Positions 41,698-49,709 of a stretch of 64,000 bases of DNA are shown piece by piece. The stretch covers positions 620,001 through 684,000 of the forward strand of contig NZ_JACCAC010000001.1 in NCBI RefSeq assembly GCF_013409425.1, read 5' to 3'. Position numbers and translations under genes: made by a program. The DNA comes from Nocardioides perillae. GTDB taxonomy: Bacteria > Actinomycetota > Actinomycetes > Propionibacteriales > Nocardioidaceae. Numbering within the stretch: position 1 is the first letter of the stretch; each line of letters begins with the position of its first letter. Under the pieces are notes generated by a model, which saw only the letters and a list, made by a program, of their open reading frames with translations, was not told the DNA's origin and ran no database searches.

Positions 41698-42987
41698 GTG
41701 TCCCGCCCTGCCGGCCGCCGTGCCGCCCCCCGACCGTCGCGCCTCGCGCGGCTGCGGGGGCACGCGCGGGCCGGCGCCGTGCCTGCCGGACCGAGTGCTC
41801 CCGCGCCGCCGGCGACCGACGAGCGGCCCTCCGGGGGCGGTGTCGAGACGGGCCTCCGGTCCTCCCCGACCACCCGAGCAGACGGGCCCGCCGTCGCCTC
41901 GACCACCCGGCGGGAGGCGCCCGCGCCCCCACCCGCGCGGGACGAGCACGACGACGAGCCCGCCTCGCTCATCCCGTCGCGCGGCGAGGTGCTGCTCGCG
42001 CGCCTGACCGCCTCGCGGCTGCCGATGGCCGGCTGGTGGGTGCTGGTGGTGGGCGGCCTCGCCGCCCTCCTGGCGACGACCGCCGGGCTGGTGCCCGACG
42101 GCGCCGCCGACCTGACCGGAGGCGTCGGCGCCGTGGCCGTCGCGACGGCCTACACCTGGGGCCTGGCGGCCCGCACCGGCGGCCGGCCCTACGTCTTCGG
42201 CGCGCTCGCGCTGGCGATGGGGGTGGTGACCCTCGTCCTCGACGCACCCGTCCTGCGCACCGGCGCCGCGGTGCTGACCTGCGTCGTCGCGGCGGTGCTG
42301 GCCGTGACCGCGACCGTGCCCGCGCGCCGCTACGCCACGGCCGTGCGGGAGGCGCTGGTCGCCACAGCCCTGGCCGCGGTGGGCGCCTTCGCGGTGGTCG
42401 GCTTCCGGCCGCAGGTCGACCTGGTCCGCTTCGAGTACGTCACCCTCGCCGCCGCCGTGCTCGGCACGGTCGCGCTGGTGTGGCGCCTCGGGGCCGGTCT
42501 GCACGGGCTGGGCCGCCGCGGCCTCCTGGTCGTGCTCGTCGGCACGGCGGTGCTCGCGCTCGTCGTGACCTACGCCGAGCTGCTGCGCCGCTACGGCACC
42601 CCGGGTCTCGTCGAGGCCGCCCTCGACGCGGTGCGCTGGCTGCGTGAGAACGCCGGCGCCGCGCCCAAGGCACTGCCGACGCTGCTCGGCGTGCCCGCGC
42701 TGGTGTGGGGCACGCACCTGCGCGCCCGCCGCCGCCAGGGCTGGTGGGTCACGGCCTTCGGCGTCGCCGCCACGGCCCGCACCGCGCAGACGCTGGTCTT
42801 CCCGGGCACGACCCTGCTCGAGGACGGGCTGAGCCTGCTCTACTCCGTCGCCCTCGGTGCGGTGCTCGGCTACCTGCTGATCCGCGTCGACCTCGCCGTC
42901 GGCGGCCCGCGCGGCAGCCGCGCCCGCCGCGAGGAGGAGCGCGGCGCGCTGCGTCCCGAGCCCCGTCGCACCCGCGCGCTGCAGTGA
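41698..42987 (+). CDS. Conserved multi-spanning membrane protein, unknown function
   Basis: 429 residues from GTG 41698. About 95 N-terminal residues are disordered and Pro/Arg-rich. Then about nine to ten hydrophobic helices follow, for example AGWWVLVVGGLAALLATTAGLV, YVFGALALAMGVVTLVLDAPV and LLVVLVGTAVLALVVTYAELL. The C-terminal tail is basic (RGSRARREEERGALRPEPRR). No transporter or enzyme signature is apparent. TAGCCT lies 7 nt before the start. Confidence 0.8.
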   Translation: MSRPAGRRAAPRPSRLARLRGHARAGAVPAGPSAPAPPATDERPSGGGVETGLRSSPTTRADGPAVASTTRREAPAPPPARDEHDDEPASLIPSRGEVLLARLTASRLPMAGWWVLVVGGLAALLATTAGLVPDGAADLTGGVGAVAVATAYTWGLAARTGGRPYVFGALALAMGVVTLVLDAPVLRTGAAVLTCVVAAVLAVTATVPARRYATAVREALVATALAAVGAFAVVGFRPQVDLVRFEYVTLAAAVLGTVALVWRLGAGLHGLGRRGLLVVLVGTAVLALVVTYAELLRRYGTPGLVEAALDAVRWLRENAGAAPKALPTLLGVPALVWGTHLRARRRQGWWVTAFGVAATARTAQTLVFPGTTLLEDGLSLLYSVALGAVLGYLLIRVDLAVGGPRGSRARREEERGALRPEPRRTRALQ

Positions 42988-43044
42988 GGTGGCCGGCGGC
43001 GTCCCGGCTCGGCGTACCCCGCGGTAACGACTAGGTTCGCCAGC

Positions 43045-43275
43045 ATGGCGCGCACCCAGCAGCAGGACGTCGTCGCGGAGATGGTGGCCGGCGTCGTGAC
43101 CGTCGGCGTCGCGGTCGGCGACCGGGTCGCCGCGGGCGACACCGTGGTGCTGCTCGAGTCGATGAAGATGGAGATCCCGGTGCTCGCCGAGGCGCCCGGC
43201 ACCGTGCTGGCCGTCAAGGTCTCGCCGGGCGACGTCGTCCAGGAGGGCGACGTGCTGGTGACGCTGGGCCCCTGA
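43045..43275 (+). CDS. Stand-alone biotinyl carrier protein (TB7.3-like)
   Basis: 76 residues, a complete biotinyl/lipoyl domain: VVAEMVAGVVTVGVAVGDRVAAGDTVVLLESMKMEIPVLAEAPGTV. The biotinylated Lys is in ESMKMEIP. It is close in length and wording to biotinylated protein TB7.3 (Rv3221c) of M. tuberculosis. No carboxylase partner is adjacent; the accD1/accA1 pair at 188-3738 already has its own carrier. TAGGTT lies 7 nt before the ATG. Confidence 0.92.
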   Translation: MARTQQQDVVAEMVAGVVTVGVAVGDRVAAGDTVVLLESMKMEIPVLAEAPGTVLAVKVSPGDVVQEGDVLVTLGP

Positions 43276-43280
43276 GGCCG

Positions 43281-43303
43281 GGTCCGCAGGGCCCCTGCGG
43301 GCC
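43281..43303. terminator. Bidirectional hairpin between the biotinyl carrier gene and tRNA-Ser
   Basis: GGTCCGCAGG-GCC-CCTGCGGGCC forms a 10-bp stem with one G-T pair. It lies 6 nt after the carrier stop and 8 nt beyond the 3' end of the convergent tRNA. Confidence 0.7.
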
Positions 43304-43310
43304 GCGCCGG

Positions 43311-43398
43311 TGGCAGAGGGGGCGGGATTCGAACCCGCGGTGGGTCTCCCCACGACCGCTTTCAAGGCGGTTCCGATCGGCCACTCCGGCACCCCTCC
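43311..43398 (-). tRNA. tRNA-Ser (anticodon UGA)
   Basis: The minus strand gives GGAGGGG at the 5' acceptor pairing with CCCCTCT, discriminator G and an encoded CCA. The anticodon loop is CTTGAAA, and a long class II variable arm (GGGGAG) follows. The T-arm is GGGTTCGAATCCC. 88 nt including CCA. Confidence 0.97.
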
Positions 43399-43490
43399 GT
43401 GCCGGCTCGGCGCCCGGGCGACCGGGGGCCGTGGGAGCCGACGCCGCCCGAGTGTACGGCGCGCCCGCCCCATCGCTCCCGCCCCGCTGC

Positions 43491-43536
43491 TGCGTCATGC
43501 GCTCCGCTCGCCACCGCACCGCTTCCGCACGACGCA
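43491..43536. repeat. 46-bp palindromic repeat, copy E
   Basis: It starts TGCGTCATGCGCTCC and ends TTCCGCACGACGCA, exactly 46 bp. On the minus strand it ends GGAGCGCATGACGCA, like copy A. It lies alone in the 252-bp gap between tRNA-Ser and the gene at 43651; nothing else was recognised in that gap. Confidence 0.85.
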
Positions 43537-43650
43537 GCCGTGGCAGCGGTGGGCCGGCGGGGAGGGTCGCGCTGTGACCCCGACCACGGCAGGGACGTGC
43601 GATGCCGGCGCGCGGTGGTGACCGCTCGCGCGGCGAGGGATGATCAGGGA

Positions 43651-44124
43651 GTGGCACGCACACCCGAGAGCAGCTCCGGCACCACCGACTACCGCCCGGC
43701 CCCGACCCTGGTCGCGCGCCTCTTCGGCGCCGCGGTCGCCGCGGTCGGCCTGCTGGTCTTCCTCACCACCCTCGTGGTCGCGCTGCTCGACTGGCACACC
43801 GCGGTCGTGCTGGTCGTCGCGGCCGGGGGGCTGCTGGTCGTGGCCGCCCTCGCGGCCGCCGCGACCCGGTCGGTGTCGGTGCTCCGGCTGACGCCGGAGG
43901 GCTACGTCGTGCGCCTGGTGCGCGGCGCCGGGGCCACGCGCGCCCGGTGGAGCGAAGTCGAGGACGCCGTCACCGCGCGCGTCGCCGACGCCGACTGCAT
44001 CGTGCTGCGGCTGCGCGACGGGCGCTCGACGACGGTGCCGGTCGCGGTGCTCGCGGCCGACCGCGACGACGTGGTGCGCGACGTGCGGGCGCGCCTCAAG
44101 GCGGCCCGCGGCTCGCGCCGCTGA
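43651..44124 (+). CDS. Small membrane protein with PH-like tail, unknown
   Basis: 157 residues. Two membrane helices (LFGAAVAAVGLLVFLTTLVVALL and AVVLVVAAGGLLVVAALAAAA) are followed by a basic, beta-rich domain (SVSVLRLTPEGYVVRLVRGAGATRARWSEVEDAV) that resembles bacterial PH-like domains. The TGATCA upstream of GTG 43651 offers no clear Shine-Dalgarno, though GGGAG is adjacent. Function unknown; it lies between two tRNA-Ser genes. Confidence 0.75.
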   Translation: MARTPESSSGTTDYRPAPTLVARLFGAAVAAVGLLVFLTTLVVALLDWHTAVVLVVAAGGLLVVAALAAAATRSVSVLRLTPEGYVVRLVRGAGATRARWSEVEDAVTARVADADCIVLRLRDGRSTTVPVAVLAADRDDVVRDVRARLKAARGSRR

Positions 44125-44233
44125 GCCGGCCCGCGGCGACGGCTCACCGACTCGGGATTCGACCCGCGCAGCGGACGCGCCGGACCTGATTCGGCAGCCG
44201 GGGGCGCGGCCTTGTAGCCTGACCGGGCTGTCG

Positions 44234-44328
44234 GGAGGCGTCGCCTAGTCCGGTCTATGGCGCCCGCCTGCTAAGCGGGTTTGGGGCTACAACCCCATCG
44301 AGGGTTCAAATCCCTCCGCCTCCGCCAG
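44234..44328 (+). tRNA. tRNA-Ser (anticodon GCU)
   Basis: GGAGGCG pairs with CGCCTCC, followed by G and encoded CCA. The anticodon loop is CTGCTAA. A long variable arm (TTTGGGGCTACAACCCCATC) marks class II tRNA. The T-arm is GAGGGTTCAAATCCCTC. 95 nt including CCA. Confidence 0.97.
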
Positions 44329-44398
44329 TGCGCCGCTCGGCGGCCCTCCGGGGCCGCCGAGCCGGCCTGTGCCCTGGTCCGCACCGTCGGGCACGAGT

Positions 44399-44503
44399 TG
44401 CACGTTCCTGCAGTGCAGAAACATGAGGCAGCGTCCGGGGTGCACGGAGCGCCGCCGTGACGGAGGATGGGTGTCGGCGAGGCCCGCACCCGTACGGGCC
44501 TCG
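44399..44503 (+). promoter_or_regulatory. Promoter and leader of the secreted peptide gene
   Basis: TGCAC-N9-GTGCA (44399-44417) is a perfect interrupted palindrome overlapping TTGCAC (44398-44403), a possible -35 box. Further down, CGAGGCCCG and CGGGCCTCG (44478-44503) form a perfect 9-bp hairpin whose 3' arm touches the GGAGGG ribosome binding site of the peptide gene. Both elements could be regulatory; the first is a candidate site for the facing HTH protein. Confidence 0.5.
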
Positions 44504-44519
44504 GAGGGATGGAGCACCC

Positions 44520-44732
44520 ATGACGAAGCACCTGCGCCGCATCGCGACCACCGTCGCCGCCGCCGCGCTGGCCGCCGGCCTCCTCGGAGCCGGCGCCGCC
44601 ACCACCGCCCAGGCCAAGTCCGACACGAGCTGGGGTGGCTACCTCACCAGCGAGAGCGGCAAGGCTACGCAGGCGAAGGCCGACACGAGCTGGGGTGGCT
44701 ACCGCGTGGCCGCCCGCTCCGACTACTACTAG
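44520..44732 (+). CDS. Small secreted peptide with duplicated DTSWGGY motif
   Basis: 70 residues. A clear signal peptide (MTKHLRRIA, hydrophobic Ala/Leu stretch, cleavage probably after AQA at residue 32) leaves a mature peptide of about 38 residues. This consists of two 20-residue units beginning KSDTSWGGY and KADTSWGGY, ending in SDYY. At DNA level 24 nt are identical with a 60-nt period, so it is an internal duplication. No Cys, so no disulfides. GGAGGG lies upstream of ATG 44520. It faces a HTH regulator gene across a hairpin-rich gap. Function unknown; a signal or surface-active peptide is possible. Confidence 0.8.
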   Translation: MTKHLRRIATTVAAAALAAGLLGAGAATTAQAKSDTSWGGYLTSESGKATQAKADTSWGGYRVAARSDYY

Positions 44733-44744
44733 GCCGACCCACCC

Positions 44745-44887
44745 GCGACCCGGTCACCGGGTCGCGACCCGCACGTGAGACGGGGATCCAGCCAACCCCC
44801 ACATCGCTGGATCCCGGTGCCGTCCCCCCGGCCCGTCTCATGCACGAGGGCAGTGCTCCCCGCTCGGGCGGGGGCACTGCCCTCGTG
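44745..44887. terminator. Cluster of three strong hairpins
   Basis: GCGACCCGG-TCA-CCGGGTCGC (44745-44765) is a simple terminator for the peptide gene. A two-level structure follows: TGAGACGGG with CCCGTCTCA (44776-44840) encloses GGATCCAGC with GCTGGATCC. Finally CACGAGGGCAGTGC pairs with GCACTGCCCTCGTG around a CCCCGC-TCGG-GCGGGG tip (44843-44887). The set separates convergent genes; the middle element could be a small RNA rather than a terminator. Confidence 0.65.
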
Positions 44888-44922
44888 TCACCTCCTGTGC
44901 CCGCGCGCGGCCGCGGACCGGT

Positions 44923-45930
44923 TCAGGTCGGGTCGTCCTCGGGCGCGTCCTCCTGGCCGGAGACCCCCTGGCGCCCCATCGCGTAGCCGAGCTGGAAGCG
45001 CGTCTGCGCGTCGTATTCCTCCTTGAGGTCCGCGACGTAGCCTGCGTAGGTGCGCGGGCTGACCCCGAGGCGCTTGGCGCTGGCAGGGTCGGCGTAGCCC
45101 TCGATCAGCATCCGGATGGTCATCGCGCGCTGCTCGGCGGCGATGTCCTTCATCAGCGAGGTGTCCTTCTGCGTGAAGGGGCGAGCGCGCTCCCAGGTGC
45201 GCTCGAAGAGGTCGACGAGGTAGGCGACGACCGAGGGCTCCCGGATCACGAGCGCGGAGCTCAGTCCGAGGTGGCCCGGGATCACCGCCACCTGCCGGTC
45301 GACGACGATGAGGCGGTTGAAGAACTCGTCGAGGGTGCGCACCTCCGCGCCGCGCGCGCTGACGGCGGCGACGTAGGCGTGCGTGATCGAGCTGCGCCGC
45401 GCGGCGTGCTGGTAGAGCGTGCGCATCCGCACGCCGCGGTCGAGCGCCGCGGTGTCGCGCTCGGCGGCCAGCTCGAGCGTCGGCCGGTCGCGCCCGGTCT
45501 GCGGCTGCGCGGTGAGCAGCTCCTCCTCGGCGTCGGCGACGACGCCGGCGATGTAGGGGTTGATCGCCTCGCCCCGGACCTCGGTGAAGGGTCCCTGCGC
45601 CGGCTGGGGCGTACGCCGCCACGTCTGCCCGAGGGCCCCGAACGACTTGGCCCACTGAGCCGACTCGACGAGCAGCTCGGCACCCTCCTGGCCCATCGGG
45701 GCCACCACGCGGGCCGAGACGGTGGAGGGGTCGACGGCGGTCCAGGTCTCGCGGGCGGCGTCGTTGCTCAGCAGCCCGAGGCGCACCAGCAGGTCGAGCG
45801 CGGGCCGGTCGGGGCCGCCGTCGACCACGCGGGGGTCGTCGACGCGCAGCCCGCCGGAGCGCAGCACGTCCTCGTAGAGCGCCGAGGCGTCACCGTCGAG
45901 GAGCCGTCGCTCCTCCGGCCCGAACTGCAC
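44923..45930 (-). CDS. HTH transcriptional regulator with TrmB/PLD-like sensor domain
   Basis: 335 residues. The middle (RDTAALDRGVRMRTLYQHAARRS to LDEFFNRLIVVDRQVAVIPGHL) resembles the PLD-like effector domain of TrmB-type regulators. The C-terminus has a LuxR-like HTH (RMLIEGYADPASAKRLGVSPRTYAGYVADLKEEY). GTG 45930 follows the strong site GGAGGAGGG. The N-terminal 60 residues may be a winged helix (LDLLVRLGLLSNDAARETW). It faces the secreted DTSWGGY peptide gene and could sense it or control it; the pairing is inferred from position only. Confidence 0.82.
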   Translation of the reverse strand: MQFGPEERRLLDGDASALYEDVLRSGGLRVDDPRVVDGGPDRPALDLLVRLGLLSNDAARETWTAVDPSTVSARVVAPMGQEGAELLVESAQWAKSFGALGQTWRRTPQPAQGPFTEVRGEAINPYIAGVVADAEEELLTAQPQTGRDRPTLELAAERDTAALDRGVRMRTLYQHAARRSSITHAYVAAVSARGAEVRTLDEFFNRLIVVDRQVAVIPGHLGLSSALVIREPSVVAYLVDLFERTWERARPFTQKDTSLMKDIAAEQRAMTIRMLIEGYADPASAKRLGVSPRTYAGYVADLKEEYDAQTRFQLGYAMGRQGVSGQEDAPEDDPT

Positions 45931-46015
45931 CGCACCCTCCTCCGGCCGGGCCCCGCTGCGGGCCCGCCACCCGGGCGCATCATGGCACGCCGGCCCTCGG
46001 CGGCCGGGCACGCAC

Positions 46016-46049
46016 GAGAGCCCCGCTGCCGGGCGGCAGCGGGGCCCTC
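46016..46049 (-). terminator. Terminator of pckG
   Basis: CCCCGCTGCC and GGCAGCGGGG form a perfect 10-bp stem with loop GGGC and a few extra flanking pairs. It lies 59 nt beyond the pckG stop on the minus strand and upstream of the HTH regulator start. Confidence 0.75.
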
Positions 46050-46053
46050 GCCA

Positions 46054-46103
46054 TCGTGCTGGGTCGTGCTGGGTCGTGCTGGGTCGTGCTGGGTCGTGCC
46101 GGG
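46054..46103. repeat. 10-bp tandem repeat, five units
   Basis: TCGTGCTGGG occurs four times in a row, followed by TCGTGCCGGG. It lies between the pckG stop and its terminator, so it is transcribed in the 3' untranslated region. Copy number is likely to vary between strains. Confidence 0.85.
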
Positions 46104-46107
46104 TGCG

Positions 46108-47943
46108 TCAGGCGTCGAGGCGCGCGCGGAGCCCATCGAGCTCGGTCCACAGCACGGCGGGCAGCTGCTCGCCGAACTTCTCGAACCACTCCTGGATCTG
46201 CGGCAGCTCGGCTCGCCACTCCTCGGGGTCGACCGCGAGGGCGGCGCGCAGCTCCTCCTCGGTCATGTCGAGGCCCTCGGTGTCGAGCGACTCCGGGGTC
46301 GGCACGTGGCCGATGGGGGTCTCGACCGCGGCGGCCTGACCGTCGATGCGCTCGACGACCCACTTCAGCACGCGGCTGTTCTCGCCGAAGCCCGGCCACA
46401 GGAAGCCGCCGTCCTCGTCGCGGCGGAACCAGTTGACGTAGAAGATCTTCGGCAGCTTGGCGGCGTCGTTGTCCTTGCCGACGGTGATCCAGTGGTCGAA
46501 GTAGTCGCCGGCGTTGTAGCCGATGAAGGGCAGCATCGCCATCGGGTCGCGGCGCACCACACCGACCGCGCCGATCGCGGCGGCGGTGGTCTCCGAGGAG
46601 AGCGTCGCGCCGAGGAACGTGCCGTGGGTCCAGTCACGGGCCTCGAAGACCAGCGGCACGGTGGTCTTGCGGCGACCACCGAAGAGGATGGCGTCGATCG
46701 GCACGCCGCGCGGGTCGTCGTACTCGTCGGCGAGGATGTCGCACTGCTTGATCGGGGTGCAGTAGCGGCTGTTGGCGTGACTGGAGAGCTCGTCGGACTC
46801 GGGCGTCCACGGCTCCCCCTTCCACGAGGTGGCGCGGGCGGGCGGGTTCTCGAGGCCCTCCCACCACACGTCGCCGTCCTCGGTGAGGGCGACGTTGGTG
46901 AAGACCGAGTTGCCCTTCTCGATGGTGCGCATCGCGTTGGGGTTGGTGTGGTAGTTGGTGCCCGGGGCGACGCCGAAGAAGCCGTACTCGGGGTTGACCG
47001 CCCACAGCCGGCCGTCCTCGCCGACGCGCATCCAGGCGATGTCGTCGCCGAGGGTCTCGACCTTCCAGCCCGGGATGGTCGGCTCGAGCATCGCCAGGTT
47101 GGTCTTGCCGCAGGCGCTGGGGAAGGCCGCGGCGATGTACTTCACGACGCCCTCGGGCGAGGTGAGCTTGAGGATCAGCATGTGCTCGGCGAGCCAGCCC
47201 TCGTCGCGGGCCATCACCGAGGCGATGCGCAGCGCGTAGCACTTCTTGCCCAGCAGCGCGTTGCCGCCGTAGCCGGAGCCGAAGGACCAGATCGCGCGCT
47301 CCTCGGGGAAGTGCACGATGTACTTCGTGTCGTTGCACGGCCAGGCGACGTCGGCCTGGCCCTCCTCGAGCGGCATGCCGACCGAGTGCAGCGCGGGCAC
47401 CCAGGCGACGTCCTGGCCGGCGGCGTCGAGCTCCTCCATGCGGCGGAGCACGTGGGTGCCCATGCGGGCCATGACGCGCATCGAGACGGTGACGTAGGCC
47501 GAGTCGGTGATCTCGACGCCGAACATCGGCTTCTCGGCCTCGAGGTGGCCCATGACGAAGGGGATGACGTACATCGTGCGGCCCTTCATGCAGCCGGCGT
47601 AGAGCCCGCGCATGAGGTCCTTCATCTCGTCGGGGTCCATCCAGTTGTTGGTGGGCCCGGCGTCCTTCTCGTCGACGCTGCAGATGTAGGTCCGGTCCTC
47701 GACCCGCGCGACGTCGATCGGGTCGCTCGCGGCGTGGAAGGAGTTCGGCTTGATCTCCGGGTTGAGCCGGGTGAAGGTGCCGGTCGCCACCAGGGCGTCC
47801 GTCAGCTCCTTCCACTCGGCGTCGTCACCGGTGCACCAGTGGATGCGGTCCGGCTGCGTCAGCTCGGCGACCTCGGTGACCCACGCCAGGATGCCCTGGT
47901 GGGTGGTCGGCGCCTGCGGCTGTGCCTTGGTCTGGGCGGTCAT
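46108..47943 (-). CDS. pckG: Phosphoenolpyruvate carboxykinase (GTP)
   Basis: 611 residues, standard for the GTP enzyme. Motifs: [16 protein letters not shown] (P-loop with the hypermobile Cys), [49 protein letters not shown] and GDYFDHWI. It interconverts oxaloacetate and PEP, the gluconeogenic entry point. ATG 47943 follows a weak CCAGG. It works at the same metabolic node as ppsA at 60512. A long upstream region holds a CRP-like site. Confidence 0.97.
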   Translation of the reverse strand: MTAQTKAQPQAPTTHQGILAWVTEVAELTQPDRIHWCTGDDAEWKELTDALVATGTFTRLNPEIKPNSFHAASDPIDVARVEDRTYICSVDEKDAGPTNNWMDPDEMKDLMRGLYAGCMKGRTMYVIPFVMGHLEAEKPMFGVEITDSAYVTVSMRVMARMGTHVLRRMEELDAAGQDVAWVPALHSVGMPLEEGQADVAWPCNDTKYIVHFPEERAIWSFGSGYGGNALLGKKCYALRIASVMARDEGWLAEHMLILKLTSPEGVVKYIAAAFPSACGKTNLAMLEPTIPGWKVETLGDDIAWMRVGEDGRLWAVNPEYGFFGVAPGTNYHTNPNAMRTIEKGNSVFTNVALTEDGDVWWEGLENPPARATSWKGEPWTPESDELSSHANSRYCTPIKQCDILADEYDDPRGVPIDAILFGGRRKTTVPLVFEARDWTHGTFLGATLSSETTAAAIGAVGVVRRDPMAMLPFIGYNAGDYFDHWITVGKDNDAAKLPKIFYVNWFRRDEDGGFLWPGFGENSRVLKWVVERIDGQAAAVETPIGHVPTPESLDTEGLDMTEEELRAALAVDPEEWRAELPQIQEWFEKFGEQLPAVLWTELDGLRARLDA

Positions 47944-48295
47944 GCCTGGGGGTCCCTCTCGCGCGTTCGCGGAGGTGGGAGCGAGCCGTCGGAGAGGACG
48001 GCCGTGCCCGCCTCCGGCCGTCGAGCGTATCGACGGAGCTGTCGTGGAGTCGTGTGTGTGGCCGGCCGGCTCCGTCGCCGCCCGGCGTTTGTCGCCGGGT
48101 GACAGGTCGCCCCAGGGACCCTGGCCCCGGGAGCTCCAGGACCTGCTCTCTGCGACGACCGGGGACCCGGTGTCGCGAGGGTACGCCCTGCCCCCGGGGG
48201 CACCTATTGGATCGTTCACAGGTGTGACCCAGGTCGCAGGGAGCGTGTCCTGGCAGCGATCCGGGCCGTGCGCGCGGCTGAGGCGGCGCCGGTCG
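47944..48295. other. 352-bp intergenic region upstream of pckG
   Basis: No gene is supported here. It contains a CRP/GlxR-like site and an overlapping TCACAGGTGTGA palindrome (48216-48227), several short GC hairpins (for example CCCCAGGGACCCTGGCCCCGG-type pairing near 48111), and probably the pckG promoter. The downstream end borders the lipoprotein stop. Confidence 0.5.
48223..48238. promoter_or_regulatory. CRP/GlxR-like binding site
   Basis: TGTGACCCAGGTCGCA matches TGTGA-N6-TCACA with one mismatch in the right half. It shares its left half with the perfect palindrome TCACAGGTGTGA (48216-48227). Actinobacterial CRP homologues commonly control gluconeogenic genes, so cAMP control of pckG is plausible, although the site is 280 nt from the start codon. 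Confidence 0.45.
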
Positions 48296-48910
48296 TCAGC
48301 GGGTGGCCGCGAGGTCGACGAGGCGCTGCACCAGGTCGTACGCCGCGGGCTTGTCGAGCCCGCTCAGCCGCAGCGAGGTGCCCCGGAGGTCGGCCTCGCC
48401 GGGCAGCAGCGCGACCAGGTCGCCGCCCGTCGTCGTCAGCGCCAGCCGGCTGTCGCGGGCGCGCGCGGCGTCGAGGGCCTCCGCGACCGCGTCGGCCGGG
48501 GCCACCTCGACCTCGACGAACCACGCGTCGGCGACCGTGTCGAGGTCGGTGCGGGCGGCGGTCAGCGTGAGCGGCCGGGCCCCGGGGTCGAGCTGGTAGG
48601 GCAGCGCCGACTCGTTCCAGCACAGCCGCTGCCCGCCGGCGTCGGGCGTGCACGAGGGCCGCACGAAGACCTCGCGGCCGACCCCCACGGCGGCCTCGAC
48701 GTCGTCGGTGAGCTCGGGGCGGGCGGAACCGAGGGCGCCCGCGTCGTCGGTCGGCCGCCCGGCGTCCGCCGTCGCCACCGGCGTGCCCGGCAGCGCGGAG
48801 GGCCGGTCGGGCCGCTCGGAGGTGGGCGCGCCGGCGCCCCCGGTGCACCCGGCGAGCAGCGCCGTCGCGACCGCGACGGCGGCGAGCAGCGGCACACGGC
48901 GTGGGGGCAC
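48296..48910 (-). CDS. Lipoprotein of unknown function
   Basis: 204 residues. The lipobox LLAGC at residues about 18-22 follows a short hydrophobic stretch, so the mature protein is lipid-anchored outside. A Ser/Pro/Thr/Gly linker (to about residue 65) leads to a compact domain with two Cys ([19 protein letters not shown]) that could form a disulfide. No known family was recognised. GTG 48910 is the natural start for the signal peptide. tRNA-Arg lies divergent upstream. Confidence 0.78.
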   Translation of the reverse strand: MPPRRVPLLAAVAVATALLAGCTGGAGAPTSERPDRPSALPGTPVATADAGRPTDDAGALGSARPELTDDVEAAVGVGREVFVRPSCTPDAGGQRLCWNESALPYQLDPGARPLTLTAARTDLDTVADAWFVEVEVAPADAVAEALDAARARDSRLALTTTGGDLVALLPGEADLRGTSLRLSGLDKPAAYDLVQRLVDLAATR

Positions 48911-48989
48911 CGCTCGATCCTGCCGCGCGCCGGCCCCGATTTCACGCGGGCTGACCTCCCCGCTATGCTCGTCGGGTCCTCACGGACGG

Positions 48990-49062
48990 GCGCCTGTAGC
49001 TCAACGGATAGAGCATCTGACTACGGATCAGAAGGTTTGGGGTTCGAATCCCTACAGGCGCG
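48990..49062 (+). tRNA. tRNA-Arg (anticodon ACG)
   Basis: GCGCCTG pairs with CAGGCGC, discriminator G. The anticodon loop is CTACGGA, which makes ICG after deamination. The T-arm is GGGGTTCGAATCCC. CCA is not encoded. TATGCT (48964-48969) is a suitable -10 box. Confidence 0.97.
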
Positions 49063-49064
49063 CT

Positions 49065-49113
49065 GCAGAAGCCGCTGGTCTACTCCCCCGATGACCTGCG
49101 GCTTCTGCTCTTT
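49065..49113 (+). terminator. Terminator of tRNA-Arg
   Basis: GCAGAAGCCGC and GCGGCTTCTGC form a perfect 11-bp stem, followed by TCTTT. It starts 3 nt after the mature tRNA end. Confidence 0.8.
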
Positions 49114-49149
49114 CCTGGCGCTCCTCGACCACGACCCCGTCGCGGGTGG

Positions 49150-49527
49150 TCAGGTGGCCTCGACCAGGACCGCGTCGAGCGGTCGGTCGCCGCCGAGCAG
49201 CGTGAGCGTGTTGGTCAGGCGGAGCACCGTCAGCACGGAGGCGCCGGCGGAGGCCAGCTCGAGGCGGCCGCCGGCGGCACGCATGCGCTTGAAGGCCCGG
49301 ATGAGCACCCCGAGGGCCGACGAGTCCAGCAGGCCCACCGCACCGAGGTCGAGGACGAGCGTGCTCCACGGCTCGACGCTGCGCTGCAGCGCCGACTCCA
49401 GGAGCGCGGCGCTCGACATGTCGAGGTCTCCGCGCAGCGGCAGCACGTAGCAGGTCGCGCCGTGGGCGTGGACCGGGCGGAGCTCGCCGACGTGGCCGAG
49501 GTCGGGGTAGGCAGGGCGGGACGGCAT
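49150..49527 (-). CDS. STAS domain anti-sigma factor antagonist
   Basis: 125 residues. The SpoIIAA-like fold shows YVLPLRGDLDMSSAALLESAL and VLDLGAVGLLDSSALGVLIRAFKRM, where the first Ser of DSSALG is the usual phosphorylation site. It probably binds an RsbW-like anti-sigma kinase. No kinase or sigma gene is adjacent, so the partner is encoded elsewhere. The ATG has GGAGGTGCC upstream. Confidence 0.9.
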   Translation of the reverse strand: MPSRPAYPDLGHVGELRPVHAHGATCYVLPLRGDLDMSSAALLESALQRSVEPWSTLVLDLGAVGLLDSSALGVLIRAFKRMRAAGGRLELASAGASVLTVLRLTNTLTLLGGDRPLDAVLVEAT

Positions 49528-49709
49528 GCGGCACCTCCGCTGGGTGCGGGCCCGCAGCCGAGTCCGCGGCAGACGGCGGTCGCCTACTGGCTCCAGCCTG
49601 CCGGGCCGACCTCAGGCCACCCCGGTGGGTGGCAGCAGTTCTGACCTCTCCTCCCCGCAACGTCGGCTCAAGGTGCGGGCAGGCCGGCCACGCGGGGTAC
49701 CTGCCTCGC

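Noticed and set aside
43214..43663. A 149-codon minus-strand frame across tRNA-Ser and the repeat at 43491
   Set aside because: It would read through a complete tRNA gene, and its product has no domain-like features.
44148..44180. GACTCGGGATTCGACCCGC resembles a tRNA T-arm and suggested a broken tRNA or attachment site
   Set aside because: No acceptor, D-arm or anticodon arm can be formed around it, and no integrase or phage gene is nearby.
44329..44519. Riboswitch (for example c-di-AMP type) before the secreted peptide gene
   Set aside because: Only a simple hairpin near the ribosome binding site and a promoter palindrome are visible; no known riboswitch core could be matched.
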